Source of the DNA: Clostridia bacterium
Lineage (GTDB): Bacteria; Bacillota; Clostridia; Christensenellales; UBA1242
DNA: 64,000 nt
Assembly (NCBI GenBank): GCA_016283155.1
Contig: JAEEMI010000010.1
Location: 1 to 64,000, forward strand
Direction: 5' to 3'
The notes beneath the pieces were generated by a model. The model saw only the letters and a program-made list of their open reading frames with translations, did no database searches and was not told where the DNA came from. Shown in pieces: positions 42,834 to 51,101 of the stretch. The number at the start of each line of letters is the position of its first letter. Within the stretch, counting starts at the first letter, position 1. A program made the translations under genes and the position numbers.

Positions 42834-42906
42834 TTTACCTCCTGCAAGAACGAACTTTACTCAACTATAGTATAATATCAAAAAATAATCAAGCGATTAT
42901 TACAGT

Positions 42907-42935
42907 AAAAAAAAGTCCGCATTGCACGGACCTTC
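42907..42935 (-). terminator. terminator of rpmH-rnpA-yidC-jag block
   Basis: On the minus strand GTCCG pairs with CGGAC and is followed by eight T residues. Confidence 0.85.
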
Positions 42936-42950
42936 TTTGCTTAATAATAA

Positions 42951-43733
42951 TTATCTAGCACCGGGTTTAATAACCAAATAGCGATGTGGTTCAACACCTT
43001 CACTTTCGGTGATAATGCCTTCAACATCTTGTAAGGTTAAGTGAACAATTACACGTTCACGGGCTGGCATTGGATCCAAACGAACCGAACGACCAGTGTT
43101 TTTAACTTGTTCTGCTTTACGTTTTGCTAATTCAATTAAATAATCCTTACGTTTAGCACGGTAGTTACCAATATCTACCATTACCCGACGTGGTTCATCA
43201 CTATGTGTGTTAATCGCAATCGCACTAACAATTGCATTAATCGCCGCCATTGTGCGACCATTCTTACCAATTAAACGTCCCACATCTTCACCATCGACTG
43301 CAATCACGAATTCTTGATCATCGTGTGAAGTGGTAACGGTTAAGTTGTCGCCCATTAATTTAAAGAACTCTTCAGCAAAAGCTAAAGTTTTTTTGAATTT
43401 CGGACAATCTGGATTAAACTCGGTAACCTTGCGTGGTTCTTTTGTTGGTTTTTTGGTTTTGGTTTTACCACCAATTTCAAATTCTTCCACAATTGGTTCA
43501 GCAGTAGTTTTAACTTCTGGCTCTGCTTCAACCGGAGTTGCGGTCGGTTCTTCCGTTTCTGCTACAGGTTGAGCATTGGCTTTCACCGTAACTTTAACTT
43601 GCATTTTGCGGAACATTCCGCCTTCGTCGACCACTTCAAAATCGACTTCATCCAAAGCAACACCGAGTTCGGCACATCCTTTGGTAATGGCTTCGTCCAA
43701 AGACTTAGCACTAACTGTTACTGATTGATTCAT
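42951..43733 (-). CDS. khpB: KhpB/Jag RNA-binding protein
   Basis: Three domains are visible in 260 residues. A Jag-N domain (SAKSLDEAITKGCAELGV) is followed by an acidic linker rich in Glu/Thr/Val. Then come a KH domain with RLIGKNGRTMAAINAIVSA and a C-terminal R3H domain (MPARERVIVHLTLQDVEGI). KhpB binds RNA and is linked to cell elongation and, in spore formers, to SpoIIIJ (YidC). AAGGAGG precedes its ATG 6 nt upstream. It overlaps yidC by 4 nt, as usual in Bacillota. Confidence 0.95.
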   Translation of the reverse strand: MNQSVTVSAKSLDEAITKGCAELGVALDEVDFEVVDEGGMFRKMQVKVTVKANAQPVAETEEPTATPVEAEPEVKTTAEPIVEEFEIGGKTKTKKPTKEPRKVTEFNPDCPKFKKTLAFAEEFFKLMGDNLTVTTSHDDQEFVIAVDGEDVGRLIGKNGRTMAAINAIVSAIAINTHSDEPRRVMVDIGNYRAKRKDYLIELAKRKAEQVKNTGRSVRLDPMPARERVIVHLTLQDVEGIITESEGVEPHRYLVIKPGAR

Positions 43734-44863
43734 TTTCTTCCTCCTTTGAAATACTTCGCGTGCGGATTGATTACCGTAGCATCGAAATCTTTAGTAATTT
43801 CCGGCTTTTTCATATGCTTTAAAATCAAGTCAATCAAGAAAGCAAAGCCTACCGATAATAAAGTTGATACAACTGATGATGCAATCATATAGATAGCAAA
43901 CGCTGAAGTTTGCATTGTAGCAAAGAACACATAAATGATTGGCATTGTCCACAGCATAATTTTACCCATTTGTGCTGGATCAACCATTGGTTTTTCTTCG
44001 CCGTTATTCTGTAATTTAGCATCACGCAATGAATAAGTAATAATTGGTTCAGCTTTTTTAGTTTCAACTTTTTTCGGTGCGTTACGTTTTGCCATTATCG
44101 CATTAACTTTTGTTGAAACAAAAATTGTTACCGCAGAAATTACCGCCAACAAGAAGAAACCATTATTTTGGTTCTTAATATCAATGTAACTGTAAATTTT
44201 TTCGTATTCGGCTTTTTGTTCGTCCGTGGTTAAACGGAAATCTTCGGGTTGATTTTTGTTGTAATCATCCACTGATTTAGTCGCTTTAGCTAATGGGCTA
44301 TCTGGTTGCCAAATATTTTTAATCCAACCAGCCGATACTTTGGTAGCTTGATATTTCTGGTTTAGTAAATCAGTCAACTCGACCGTTTGTGCCTCAGTTA
44401 AGTTATCAGCATCTTTACCTTCAATGTATTCTTGATAAACACCTTGTAATTCTTGGTATTGAAGACGGATATTATAATTAGAAATATTATTCAAAGCACC
44501 CATCACTTGGAAGAAGACGACCATTGTAATAATGATACTTAACAAAGAAATTAAACTACTGCCTAAACCACCAACACCATATTTTTGATATAAAGCTTGA
44601 CGAGCGCGAGCAAAGGCCAATGGGTCATTGCCATAAGTTTTTTGTAAATCAGCCAATTCACCCGACAACGCTTGTTGCTTAATTTGGGTACGGCGAGTTA
44701 AGAAACGGTTACAAAAATCTAACGGCGCCAAAATTAATTTAATAAATAAGGTAAAAAAGACAATCGCAAAGGCATAAGAAACCCAACCCCAACTCATAAT
44801 TTGGGACAGTAACCAATATACGAAACCTTGGACACCTGAACCAGATGGAAACTGAATATTCAT
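43730..44863 (-). CDS. yidC: membrane insertase YidC (SpoIIIJ/OxaI family)
   Basis: YidC inserts and folds membrane proteins with or without SecYEG. This form starts with a short outer N-terminus and has VFFTLFIKLILAPLDF with the family arginine region after it (TRRTQIKQQA), SLLSIIITMVVFFQVMGAL and VDPAQMGKIMLWTMPIIYVF. At 377 residues it is larger than typical Bacillota YidC because of an outside loop of about 100 residues containing WIKNIWQPDSPLA. The sequence does not show a lipobox. TATAAT lies 9 nt before ATG, inside the rnpA 3' end. Confidence 0.93.
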   Translation of the reverse strand: MNIQFPSGSGVQGFVYWLLSQIMSWGWVSYAFAIVFFTLFIKLILAPLDFCNRFLTRRTQIKQQALSGELADLQKTYGNDPLAFARARQALYQKYGVGGLGSSLISLLSIIITMVVFFQVMGALNNISNYNIRLQYQELQGVYQEYIEGKDADNLTEAQTVELTDLLNQKYQATKVSAGWIKNIWQPDSPLAKATKSVDDYNKNQPEDFRLTTDEQKAEYEKIYSYIDIKNQNNGFFLLAVISAVTIFVSTKVNAIMAKRNAPKKVETKKAEPIITYSLRDAKLQNNGEEKPMVDPAQMGKIMLWTMPIIYVFFATMQTSAFAIYMIASSVVSTLLSVGFAFLIDLILKHMKKPEITKDFDATVINPHAKYFKGGRK

Positions 44864-44872
44864 ATAAAAATG

Positions 44873-44900
44873 ATTATAACATAAGTCCGGCTTTTTTCAA
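44873..44900 (-). promoter_or_regulatory. promoter before yidC inside rnpA end
   Basis: TTGAAA (44895-44900), 16 nt, TATAAT (44873-44878), 9 nt, ATG 44863. A leader of about 2 nt would result. Confidence 0.55.
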
Positions 44901-45206
44901 AGTGTTTTCCAAATCTAAAGTAATATACAATAAATGTTGTTTGGGTAATTCTGGCTTTGCCACCACAATTAAATTTGTATGTGAATTAACACGATGTAAC
45001 AATGGGCGCATCGCTTCGCGCATTAAACGCGCAGAGCGGTGACGAATAACACTATTGCCAACTTTTTTACTAGCACTAAAACCGATTTTTAAATTTGCTG
45101 CCGAACAAAAATACACCACCACGTATTCGCCACTCTGGCGCTTCCCGTGTTGGTGTAAATAGTTAAAAGTTTTTCGCTTCTTCAAGCGATACCGTAAAGG
45201 TAACAT
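44874..45206 (-). CDS. rnpA: ribonuclease P protein component
   Basis: RnpA binds the RNase P RNA and helps tRNA 5' processing. The signature KVGNSVIRHRSARLMREAMR (the RNR-type motif) is present, with a conserved Phe-x-x-Leu start (RKTFNYLHQHGKR). Length 110 is standard. It begins 1 nt after the rpmH stop, the classic rpmH-rnpA order. Its 3' end holds the yidC promoter. Confidence 0.95.
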   Translation of the reverse strand: MLPLRYRLKKRKTFNYLHQHGKRQSGEYVVVYFCSAANLKIGFSASKKVGNSVIRHRSARLMREAMRPLLHRVNSHTNLIVVAKPELPKQHLLYITLDLENTLKKAGLML

Positions 45207-45207
45207 C

Positions 45208-45345
45208 TTATTTAGTGGTTAAGCGTTTGCGACCACGCGCACGACGACGGCGCAAAACATTACGTCCGCCAACAGTTTTCATACGTTTGCGGAAACCAAC
45301 CGCACGACGACGTTTAACTTTACTAGGTTGCCAAGTTCTTTTCAT
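45208..45345 (-). CDS. rpmH: ribosomal protein L34
   Basis: This 45-residue protein was missing from the ORF track. It reads [18 protein letters not shown], then [20 protein letters not shown] and ends KRLTTK, a near-perfect L34. It is the first gene of the rpmH-rnpA-yidC-jag block, which typically flanks oriC in Bacillota. Its promoter leaves a 7-nt gap to ATG and no ribosome site. Confidence 0.97.
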   Translation of the reverse strand: MKRTWQPSKVKRRRAVGFRKRMKTVGGRNVLRRRRARGRKRLTTK

Positions 45346-45352
45346 AGAAAGT

Positions 45353-45382
45353 ATCTTATCATACAAACCACTCGCCCGTCAA
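45353..45382 (-). promoter_or_regulatory. leaderless promoter of rpmH
   Basis: TTGACG (45377-45382), 18 nt, TAAGAT (45353-45358), 7 nt, ATG 45345. Confidence 0.65.
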
Positions 45383-45420
45383 CATTAACTTTTTCATTAC
45401 TGACTTAATTAACCAAACAA

Positions 45421-45891
45421 TTAATTAACATAGTGTTGTAAAATGTTTAATTGATTGGTCAAAATTAAGTTTTTCAAACGTGTGGGGCGTAAATCGATAT
45501 CTACCAACTCGTCATTAGTAACCCAACGCAATTCATTTTTCAAAGTTTTTTTACCGTCTTGCTCTAAACGCACATAGTTTTCGGTCGAAACTTTTTGTTT
45601 TGGTTTCACAAGATAATAAAAGATTACTGAATGATTAGCACGTCCCTTTTTATCATAAAATTGTTCGTGAATCACAACCAATTTTTTAATATCAACCACT
45701 AAACCAGTTTCTTCTTGGACTTCACGCAAAACAGCCGCTTGACTAGTTTCACCAATTGCTACGTGTCCGCCTGGTAAATGATAATAATCGGCATCATCAA
45801 CCCGCATCACTAAAGTTTTCTGGTCTTGTTGAATGATGGCTCGTGCACAATAATTGAAGCGCATTGTTTCGGTTTTAATTTTTATGTCCAT
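45421..45891 (-). CDS. Nudix hydrolase
   Basis: The Nudix box GHVAIGETSQAAVLREVQEE followed by TGL is complete (G-x5-E-x7-RE-U-x-EE-x-G-U). The protein of 156 residues is a single-domain enzyme of the MutT-like kind, hydrolysing nucleoside diphosphates linked to another moiety; substrate is unknown. It sits between rpmH and dnaA, within the usual oriC gap, which is uncommon. TATTAT ends 5 nt before the ATG. Confidence 0.88.
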   Translation of the reverse strand: MDIKIKTETMRFNYCARAIIQQDQKTLVMRVDDADYYHLPGGHVAIGETSQAAVLREVQEETGLVVDIKKLVVIHEQFYDKKGRANHSVIFYYLVKPKQKVSTENYVRLEQDGKKTLKNELRWVTNDELVDIDLRPTRLKNLILTNQLNILQHYVN

Positions 45892-45896
45892 TACTT

Positions 45897-45925
45897 ATAA
45901 TACTATAAATTAAACCACTTGTCAT
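45897..45925 (-). promoter_or_regulatory. leaderless promoter of Nudix gene
   Basis: ATGACA (45920-45925), 17 nt, TATTAT (45897-45902), 5 nt, ATG 45891. Confidence 0.55.
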
Positions 45926-45941
45926 TTTCAATGAACAGTTA

Positions 45942-45971
45942 TTTACAAAAAATCAAAAACTGTGCTAATCT
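45942..45971 (+). promoter_or_regulatory. leaderless promoter of dnaA
   Basis: TTTACA (45942-45947), 18 nt, extended TGC-TAATCT (45966-45971), 7 nt, ATG 45979. Confidence 0.7.
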
Positions 45972-45978
45972 ATAAAAT

Positions 45979-47340
45979 ATGGACGTCAAGGAAATTTGGG
46001 AAAAAGCGAAACCGATTATTCAAAACAATGTGAGCAGCATTTCTTTTGACCTTTATATTCAACCATTAATGCCAGAAGCATTTGAGGACGGCACGTTTAT
46101 TTTGTCAGCGATGTCCACACGTGATGCGAATTATGCCCGCAATGAACGTCACTTTCCACACATCGACGATGCAATTAAAAAAGTTGCACCCTTAGTTGAA
46201 AAAGTGGAAATTATCGATGCTGTCGAAAAAGAACGCCGTGATGCCCGTAATAATCCAACACCTGAAACTCCACTACCTGAACCAATTATTTACAATAATA
46301 ACATTAACCCACAACAAACTTTTGCCAATTTTATCGTCGGTAAATCTAACCAAGAAGTTGCCGCAATGGCAGAATTTGTTGCCAAACACCCTGGTAAAAA
46401 AATTAACCCCTTATTTATTTATGGTCGTTCAGGTTTAGGCAAAACTCACTTATTAAATGCAATTGCTAACCAACTTTTAGAAGACAAACCGTCAACTAAA
46501 TTAGTTTTAACTTCAATTGAAAAATTTACCGACGATTACGTCAGTGTCATTAAACAAAAAGGTGACTTTGGTGCGTTCCGTGAAAAGTACCGCAATGTTG
46601 ATGTGTTGTTAATTGATGATGTGCAAGAATTAGCCAGCAAACAAGCGACACAAGAAGAGTTCTTCCACACCTTTAATGATTTATTTGAACATCAACGCCA
46701 AATTGTTTTAACCAGCGACCGTCATCCTAACGAAATTGCTACTTTATCAGAACGTCTGCAATCGCGTTTGAAAAGTGGTATTTTCCAAGATATCCGCAAC
46801 CCTGATGTGGAAATGCGTACCGCAATTTTACAAAAGAAAGCAGCTTTAGAAGATAAATATTTACCCAACGAAGTTGCTTCCTATATTGCCGAATATTCGA
46901 ATAAAATCAACGAAAACATTCGTGATATGGAAGGTCACTTAGTCAAAATCATTGTGTACGCCGAATTAAACGGTCATACAATTCCGACAATTGAAGATTG
47001 TAACACTGCACTATCAGATAATTCTGGCGACGAAGAAACGGCACGCGTTGGTGATACCGCCGCACGTATCATTGCGACTACGGCTAATTATTTTGATGTT
47101 ACCCCCGATGAAATTACGGGTAAACGTCGTACCGAAAAATTAGCTAACGCCCGTTCGGTCGCCGCTTATTTATTAACCAAGAAATTAGAAGATGTACCCT
47201 TAACCGAAATTGGTGAAATTGTCGGCAGTCGTACCCACGCGTGGGTCATTTTCTCCCGTGATAAAATTGAAAAACAAATGACCACCGACCCTAAAATTAA
47301 AAATGCCGTTGACGATATTTTAAAACAATTAGACAAATAA
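45979..47340 (+). CDS. dnaA: chromosomal replication initiator DnaA, divergent DNA-binding domain
   Basis: DnaA unwinds the origin. Domain I (residues 1-75), a linker, then the AAA+ core with Walker A IYGRSGLGKTHL, Walker B VLLIDDVQEL, sensor I VLTSDRHPNEI and the arginine finger in ERLQSRLKSGIF. Domain IV contains KRRTEKLANARSVAAYLL, but the normally near-invariant GGRDHTTV is GSRTHAWV. Three residues that contact the DnaA box are changed (Asp to Thr, Thr to Ala, Thr to Trp). Length is normal at 453. The box it recognises is probably not the standard TTATCCACA. Confidence 0.95.
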   Translation: MDVKEIWEKAKPIIQNNVSSISFDLYIQPLMPEAFEDGTFILSAMSTRDANYARNERHFPHIDDAIKKVAPLVEKVEIIDAVEKERRDARNNPTPETPLPEPIIYNNNINPQQTFANFIVGKSNQEVAAMAEFVAKHPGKKINPLFIYGRSGLGKTHLLNAIANQLLEDKPSTKLVLTSIEKFTDDYVSVIKQKGDFGAFREKYRNVDVLLIDDVQELASKQATQEEFFHTFNDLFEHQRQIVLTSDRHPNEIATLSERLQSRLKSGIFQDIRNPDVEMRTAILQKKAALEDKYLPNEVASYIAEYSNKINENIRDMEGHLVKIIVYAELNGHTIPTIEDCNTALSDNSGDEETARVGDTAARIIATTANYFDVTPDEITGKRRTEKLANARSVAAYLLTKKLEDVPLTEIGEIVGSRTHAWVIFSRDKIEKQMTTDPKIKNAVDDILKQLDK

Positions 47341-47462
47341 TTAACAAAATCTTTTAATAAAGAACCGACAAAAATAAAGTCTTTTTTAGCATTGCGAAAA
47401 ATGTCGAAAAATGTCTAACGATTTGCATTTTAAGTTTGCAATAATTTTATTATAATAAAGGT
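47341..47462. other. AT-rich gap after dnaA, candidate origin element
   Basis: This 122-nt gap is AT-rich and contains a tandem GAAAAATGTC repeat (about 47397-47416) next to TTGCGAAAAATG. No exact TTATCCACA box is seen here or in the 87-nt gap before dnaA. The dnaA-dnaN gap is a common site for oriC, so this is one candidate location. Confidence 0.3.
47451..47456 (+). promoter_or_regulatory. -10 element of 47463 gene
   Basis: A perfect TATAAT ends 6 nt before ATG 47463. AAAGGT in the gap is too close to the ATG to act as a normal ribosome site. The -35 region is unclear. Confidence 0.55.
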
Positions 47463-47906
47463 ATGAAACATCAATTTACAGAGGAAGCCAACGATTGTTT
47501 AGCGCCAGATTTCGTCATTGATTTTTTGGCAACAATGATGCACACCGAAATTAGCAATCCGATACAACGTGATGGCGATGTTTTGTGGGTAACTTTATCC
47601 GACCAAACTACAGCGCGAATTACTGCCCCCAAAGTCGACCGCTCAACGATACCGCCGGAACAATCCGAAGCCACGGTACACAACATTGCAACTTTACGTT
47701 ATGTAATGCAACACGATTATGGTTATGGCGACGAAAATGTCAACCACGAAATTAACCAATTAGAATTACACAATTTGGACGAATGCCGTACTTATTTAGA
47801 AGACGCTATTGGCAGTCAGTTAAATGCATACTTTACCAACTACTTAATTGAATTTATGAACGGCGAAAAATATCTTTTATCAATTGAATTAAAACAAAAG
47901 CAATAG
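47463..47906 (+). CDS. hypothetical protein between dnaA and dnaN
   Basis: This 147-residue acidic soluble protein contains DFVIDFLATMMHTEISN, a beta-looking centre (LWVTLSDQTTARITAPK), and a helical C-terminus. No catalytic motif or membrane segment is seen. In most bacteria dnaN follows dnaA directly, so an extra gene here is uncommon and may relate to replication. It has its own promoter, as does dnaN. Confidence 0.6.
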   Translation: MKHQFTEEANDCLAPDFVIDFLATMMHTEISNPIQRDGDVLWVTLSDQTTARITAPKVDRSTIPPEQSEATVHNIATLRYVMQHDYGYGDENVNHEINQLELHNLDECRTYLEDAIGSQLNAYFTNYLIEFMNGEKYLLSIELKQKQ

Positions 47907-47932
47907 ACACTTTGGCGAAATTTTGTTATCAT
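47904..47932 (+). promoter_or_regulatory. leaderless promoter of dnaN
   Basis: TAGACA (47904-47909), 17 nt, TATCAT (47927-47932), 6 nt, ATG 47939. The -35 box overlaps the stop of the preceding gene. Confidence 0.7.
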
Positions 47933-47938
47933 ATAAGT

Positions 47939-49045
47939 ATGAAATTTATATGTGATGGAGAAGATTTAAAGACCGCGGTGGCAATTGTAGCACACGGTAC
48001 TAACAGTAAAACGGTAAACCCGATTTTGGAAGGTATTAAAATTGAAGCCAAAGGCAATGAAGTAACTTTCTTTGCAACCGATTTGGAATTATACATCCGC
48101 AAAACTATTCACGCTGATGTTAAACAAGAAGGCGCAGTTTTATTACCAGGTAAATTATTTGGTGAATACATCGGTAAAATTGGTCAAGGTCCAATCACCT
48201 TTACCAGTTCGGATACTGCGGCAGTAATTGAACACGGCGAAGGCAACGACGGTAATTTCTCTTGTATGCCTATTAATGAATATCCTGATTTAATCGATTT
48301 AAACGCTAAACCATTATTCTTTTTAAAAGCGGCGGATTTGCGCGAAGTAATTAGCAAAACCACCCCATTTACCGCACAAGATAATTCTCGTCCGGTTTTA
48401 CGTGGTGCTTTGTTTGATGTTGATGCAACTAATAATACTTTAACCGCAGTTGCTTTGGATGGTTTCCGTTTAGCCCGCATTATTAAACCGTTAGTTCGTC
48501 CTACTGGTTCAGCTAAATTAATCATTCCAAGTCGTGCTTTGGAAGAAATGCGCCGAATGTTAACTGATGATAAAGAAGAAATCGGTTTAATTGTTGAAAA
48601 GAAATTTGTCCAAATTGCGATTGGCAGTACAGTATTTGCTTCACGTTTGATTGATGGCGATTTTGTTAATTACCGCCAAATTATTCCAACTGAATTTAAT
48701 TCTAGTGTGGTTGTCGAAACTGCTCCATTATTAGCGGCGGTTGGTCGTGCTGGTTTGTTATCTGGTACTAACAAAATTAATTTGTTAACTTTAACCACTG
48801 CTGATAAGAGTTTGGAATTATTTGCTAATAACGAAATGGGTCAAATTAATGAACGTGTGCCCGCTAACTTAGACGGTACCAGCATTAAAATTGCGTTTAA
48901 CTCTAAATATATGTTTGATGCGTTAAATACCATTACGGACGAATTTGTAAAACTTTCGTTCACTACTCCATTAGCACCTTGTGTTGTTACCAGTGCCAAA
49001 CGTGGTGATTATTTATTCTTAGTCTTACCTGTGAGGTTGGGTTAA
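47939..49045 (+). CDS. dnaN: DNA polymerase III beta clamp
   Basis: The clamp ties polymerase III to DNA. The three-fold domain repeat is visible through MKFICDGEDLKTAVAIV, DLREVISKTTPFTAQDNSRP and the C-terminal VTSAKRGDYLFLVLPVRLG, the usual end of the family. Length is 368. The track start is 9 codons too early; ATG 47939 is fixed by the promoter. The stop overlaps the start of the next gene (TAATG). Confidence 0.95.
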   Translation: MKFICDGEDLKTAVAIVAHGTNSKTVNPILEGIKIEAKGNEVTFFATDLELYIRKTIHADVKQEGAVLLPGKLFGEYIGKIGQGPITFTSSDTAAVIEHGEGNDGNFSCMPINEYPDLIDLNAKPLFFLKAADLREVISKTTPFTAQDNSRPVLRGALFDVDATNNTLTAVALDGFRLARIIKPLVRPTGSAKLIIPSRALEEMRRMLTDDKEEIGLIVEKKFVQIAIGSTVFASRLIDGDFVNYRQIIPTEFNSSVVVETAPLLAAVGRAGLLSGTNKINLLTLTTADKSLELFANNEMGQINERVPANLDGTSIKIAFNSKYMFDALNTITDEFVKLSFTTPLAPCVVTSAKRGDYLFLVLPVRLG

Positions 49046-49749
49046 TGAATTATCAAAGTTGCGAAGCGATTAACCGTAGTTTTATCGTAACACCTGAAGG
49101 CCAAGTGGCTTGTCCAGCTGTGCGAATGATGGTTAATAACAGTATGCAACGTGCTTACATTTTTACGAATTTATTCTTTTACGATATTACCCAACGTGAA
49201 ATTAATAAGTTGTGTAATAAAATTCGTAAAACTTATGAAGTTGTCATTGGCTCTTCCGAATTCGCACCAGAAGATGTGGACCACTTATTCCCTAATATTT
49301 CGGCCAGATTTGCTTCTGAAGTTGGCAATAACTCATTAGATCCGTTAATTAAAATTGAGTTGGCTAAAGTTAAACCAACGATGATGTTACAATTATCTAA
49401 AACTGAACAAAAGCAAATTGACCAAATGCATTCTTCAATTTGCAATACCGAAATTAACAAGTTTAAAAAAGCATTAATTATCACCCAAGATAACAAAGGT
49501 AAACCTTATGAAATTTCTTTATCGGAAAAATATGTTAATAACTTACCTGAACGTTGTCGCCGTTTTTTAAAACCCACTATTAAAATGTTAGCCTATATGG
49601 ACGGTCTGCAATTTGATCAATTTGAAATTTCGCCTGACTATCACATTACTTATACTTGGTCAGACGTCCACCCAAAGTTTGAAGAAGAACCATTAAAAGA
49701 AGCAATTAAAGACATTATTGCTGGTAAAAACGAAAATTCTGATGTTTAA
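49045..49749 (+). CDS. hypothetical protein coupled to dnaN
   Basis: This 234-residue protein starts on the last base of the dnaN stop codon, so translation is coupled. It is mixed alpha/beta with no membrane segment, contains CNKIRKTYEVVIGSSEFAPE and RRFLKPTIKMLAYMDGLQFD, and lacks a nucleotide-binding motif. Position is that usually taken by recF or a small S4 protein, but it resembles neither. A clamp-associated or replication role is a fair guess from context only. Confidence 0.65.
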   Translation: MNYQSCEAINRSFIVTPEGQVACPAVRMMVNNSMQRAYIFTNLFFYDITQREINKLCNKIRKTYEVVIGSSEFAPEDVDHLFPNISARFASEVGNNSLDPLIKIELAKVKPTMMLQLSKTEQKQIDQMHSSICNTEINKFKKALIITQDNKGKPYEISLSEKYVNNLPERCRRFLKPTIKMLAYMDGLQFDQFEISPDYHITYTWSDVHPKFEEEPLKEAIKDIIAGKNENSDV

Positions 49750-49773
49750 AACGCATTCTAATTGAATAAACCA

Positions 49774-49802
49774 TTGCGAAACATTACGAAAACAATTATA
49801 AT
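49774..49802 (+). promoter_or_regulatory. leaderless promoter of serS
   Basis: TTGCGA (49774-49779), 17 nt, TATAAT (49797-49802), 6 nt, ATG 49809. No T-box or other leader is possible. Confidence 0.75.
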
Positions 49803-49808
49803 AAAGTT

Positions 49809-51092
49809 ATGCTAGATATTAACTTAATTCGTAGTAATCCCCAATGGGTACAAGAACAATTGGCAAAACGTGGTTGTCAGGCAGATTTTACGACGGTAAT
49901 TGAACTAGATAATACACGTCGTAACTTAATTCAAAAGAATGAAGCCCGTCGTCAAAAACGTAATGAAAACAGTGCCATTATCGCAAAGCTAAAAAAAGAA
50001 GGCAAAGATGCCACTAAACAAATTGCCGAAATGAAGGCAATTGGTGATAAAATTGCCAACGGCGATGCTGAATTGGCTAAATTAGAACAAAAGATTTTTG
50101 ATGCTTTGGCACCTTTGCCAAACATTCCATTACCGGAGGTTGTGGCAGGTGGTAAAGAAAACAACCGTGTCATTGCAACTTTTGGTAAAAAACCTGAATT
50201 AAATTTCAAATGGCAAGACCACGTCACGTTGGCAACTAATCTAGGTTTAATTGATTACGAACGTGGCGCAAAATTAAGTGGCGCCAAAACTTGGGTTTAC
50301 ACAGGAGCTGGTGCTTTGTTAGAGTGGGCATTGTTAAATTATTTTGTTGATTTCCATATTGCCAATGGTTACAAATTTATTTTGCCACCACATTTATTAA
50401 ATTATCAAAGCGGTTATGCCGCCGGACAATTTCCTAAATTTATTAATGATGTTTTTGTCACTGATTTCGATAAAGACCCCAAAAAGAGTAAATTTATGTT
50501 ACCAACGGCAGAAACTGCATTATTAAATTTACACCGTGACGAAATTATTGATAGTAAGCAATTACCAATTCGTTATTTCAGTTATACACCCTGCTACCGT
50601 AAAGAAGCTGGTTCTTACCGAACTGATGAACGCGGAATGATTCGCGGTTATCAATTTAATAAAGTTGAAATGTTCGCTTATTGTTACGCAGAACAAAGTG
50701 CACAGTTGTTTGAAGAACTAGTGCGTAACGGTCAAAAATTATTGGAAGGTTTAGGTTTACATTTCCAAACTACGGCTTTGGCAGCTGGTGATTGTTCGGC
50801 AAGTATGGCAAAAACCTACGATTTAGAAGTTTACCTTCCTTCAATAAAAGGTTACAAAGAAGTTTCATCCGTTTCTAACGCTACCGATTACCAAGCACGT
50901 CGTGCGAACATTCGTACGAAAGACGCAGACGGCAAAACCGTTTTAGTTCATACTTTAAACGGATCGGGTTTAGCTACTTCGCGTGTTTTACCCGCTATTT
51001 TGGAACAATACCAAAATCCAGACGGCAGTGTTAATATTCCTGTCGCATTACACAAATATATGCACGGTATCACCGTACTAAAAAAGAAATAA
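49809..51092 (+). CDS. serS: seryl-tRNA synthetase
   Basis: This is a class II synthetase. An N-terminal long antiparallel coiled coil (about residues 30-100, with KLKKEGKDATKQIAEMKAIGD) binds the tRNA-Ser variable arm. The catalytic core has LPTAETALLNLH, CYRKEAGSYRTDERGMIRGY (motif 2) and NGSGLATSRVLPAILEQYQ (motif 3). Length 427 is normal. It starts the serS-glyS operon. Confidence 0.97.
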   Translation: MLDINLIRSNPQWVQEQLAKRGCQADFTTVIELDNTRRNLIQKNEARRQKRNENSAIIAKLKKEGKDATKQIAEMKAIGDKIANGDAELAKLEQKIFDALAPLPNIPLPEVVAGGKENNRVIATFGKKPELNFKWQDHVTLATNLGLIDYERGAKLSGAKTWVYTGAGALLEWALLNYFVDFHIANGYKFILPPHLLNYQSGYAAGQFPKFINDVFVTDFDKDPKKSKFMLPTAETALLNLHRDEIIDSKQLPIRYFSYTPCYRKEAGSYRTDERGMIRGYQFNKVEMFAYCYAEQSAQLFEELVRNGQKLLEGLGLHFQTTALAAGDCSASMAKTYDLEVYLPSIKGYKEVSSVSNATDYQARRANIRTKDADGKTVLVHTLNGSGLATSRVLPAILEQYQNPDGSVNIPVALHKYMHGITVLKKK

Positions 51093-51101
51093 GGAGCAAC
51101 T

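Noticed and set aside
45892-45978. DnaA box at GTTATTTACA before dnaA
   Set aside because: TTATTTACA differs from TTATCCACA at two positions, occurs once, and coincides with the dnaA -35 box, so a promoter explanation suffices.
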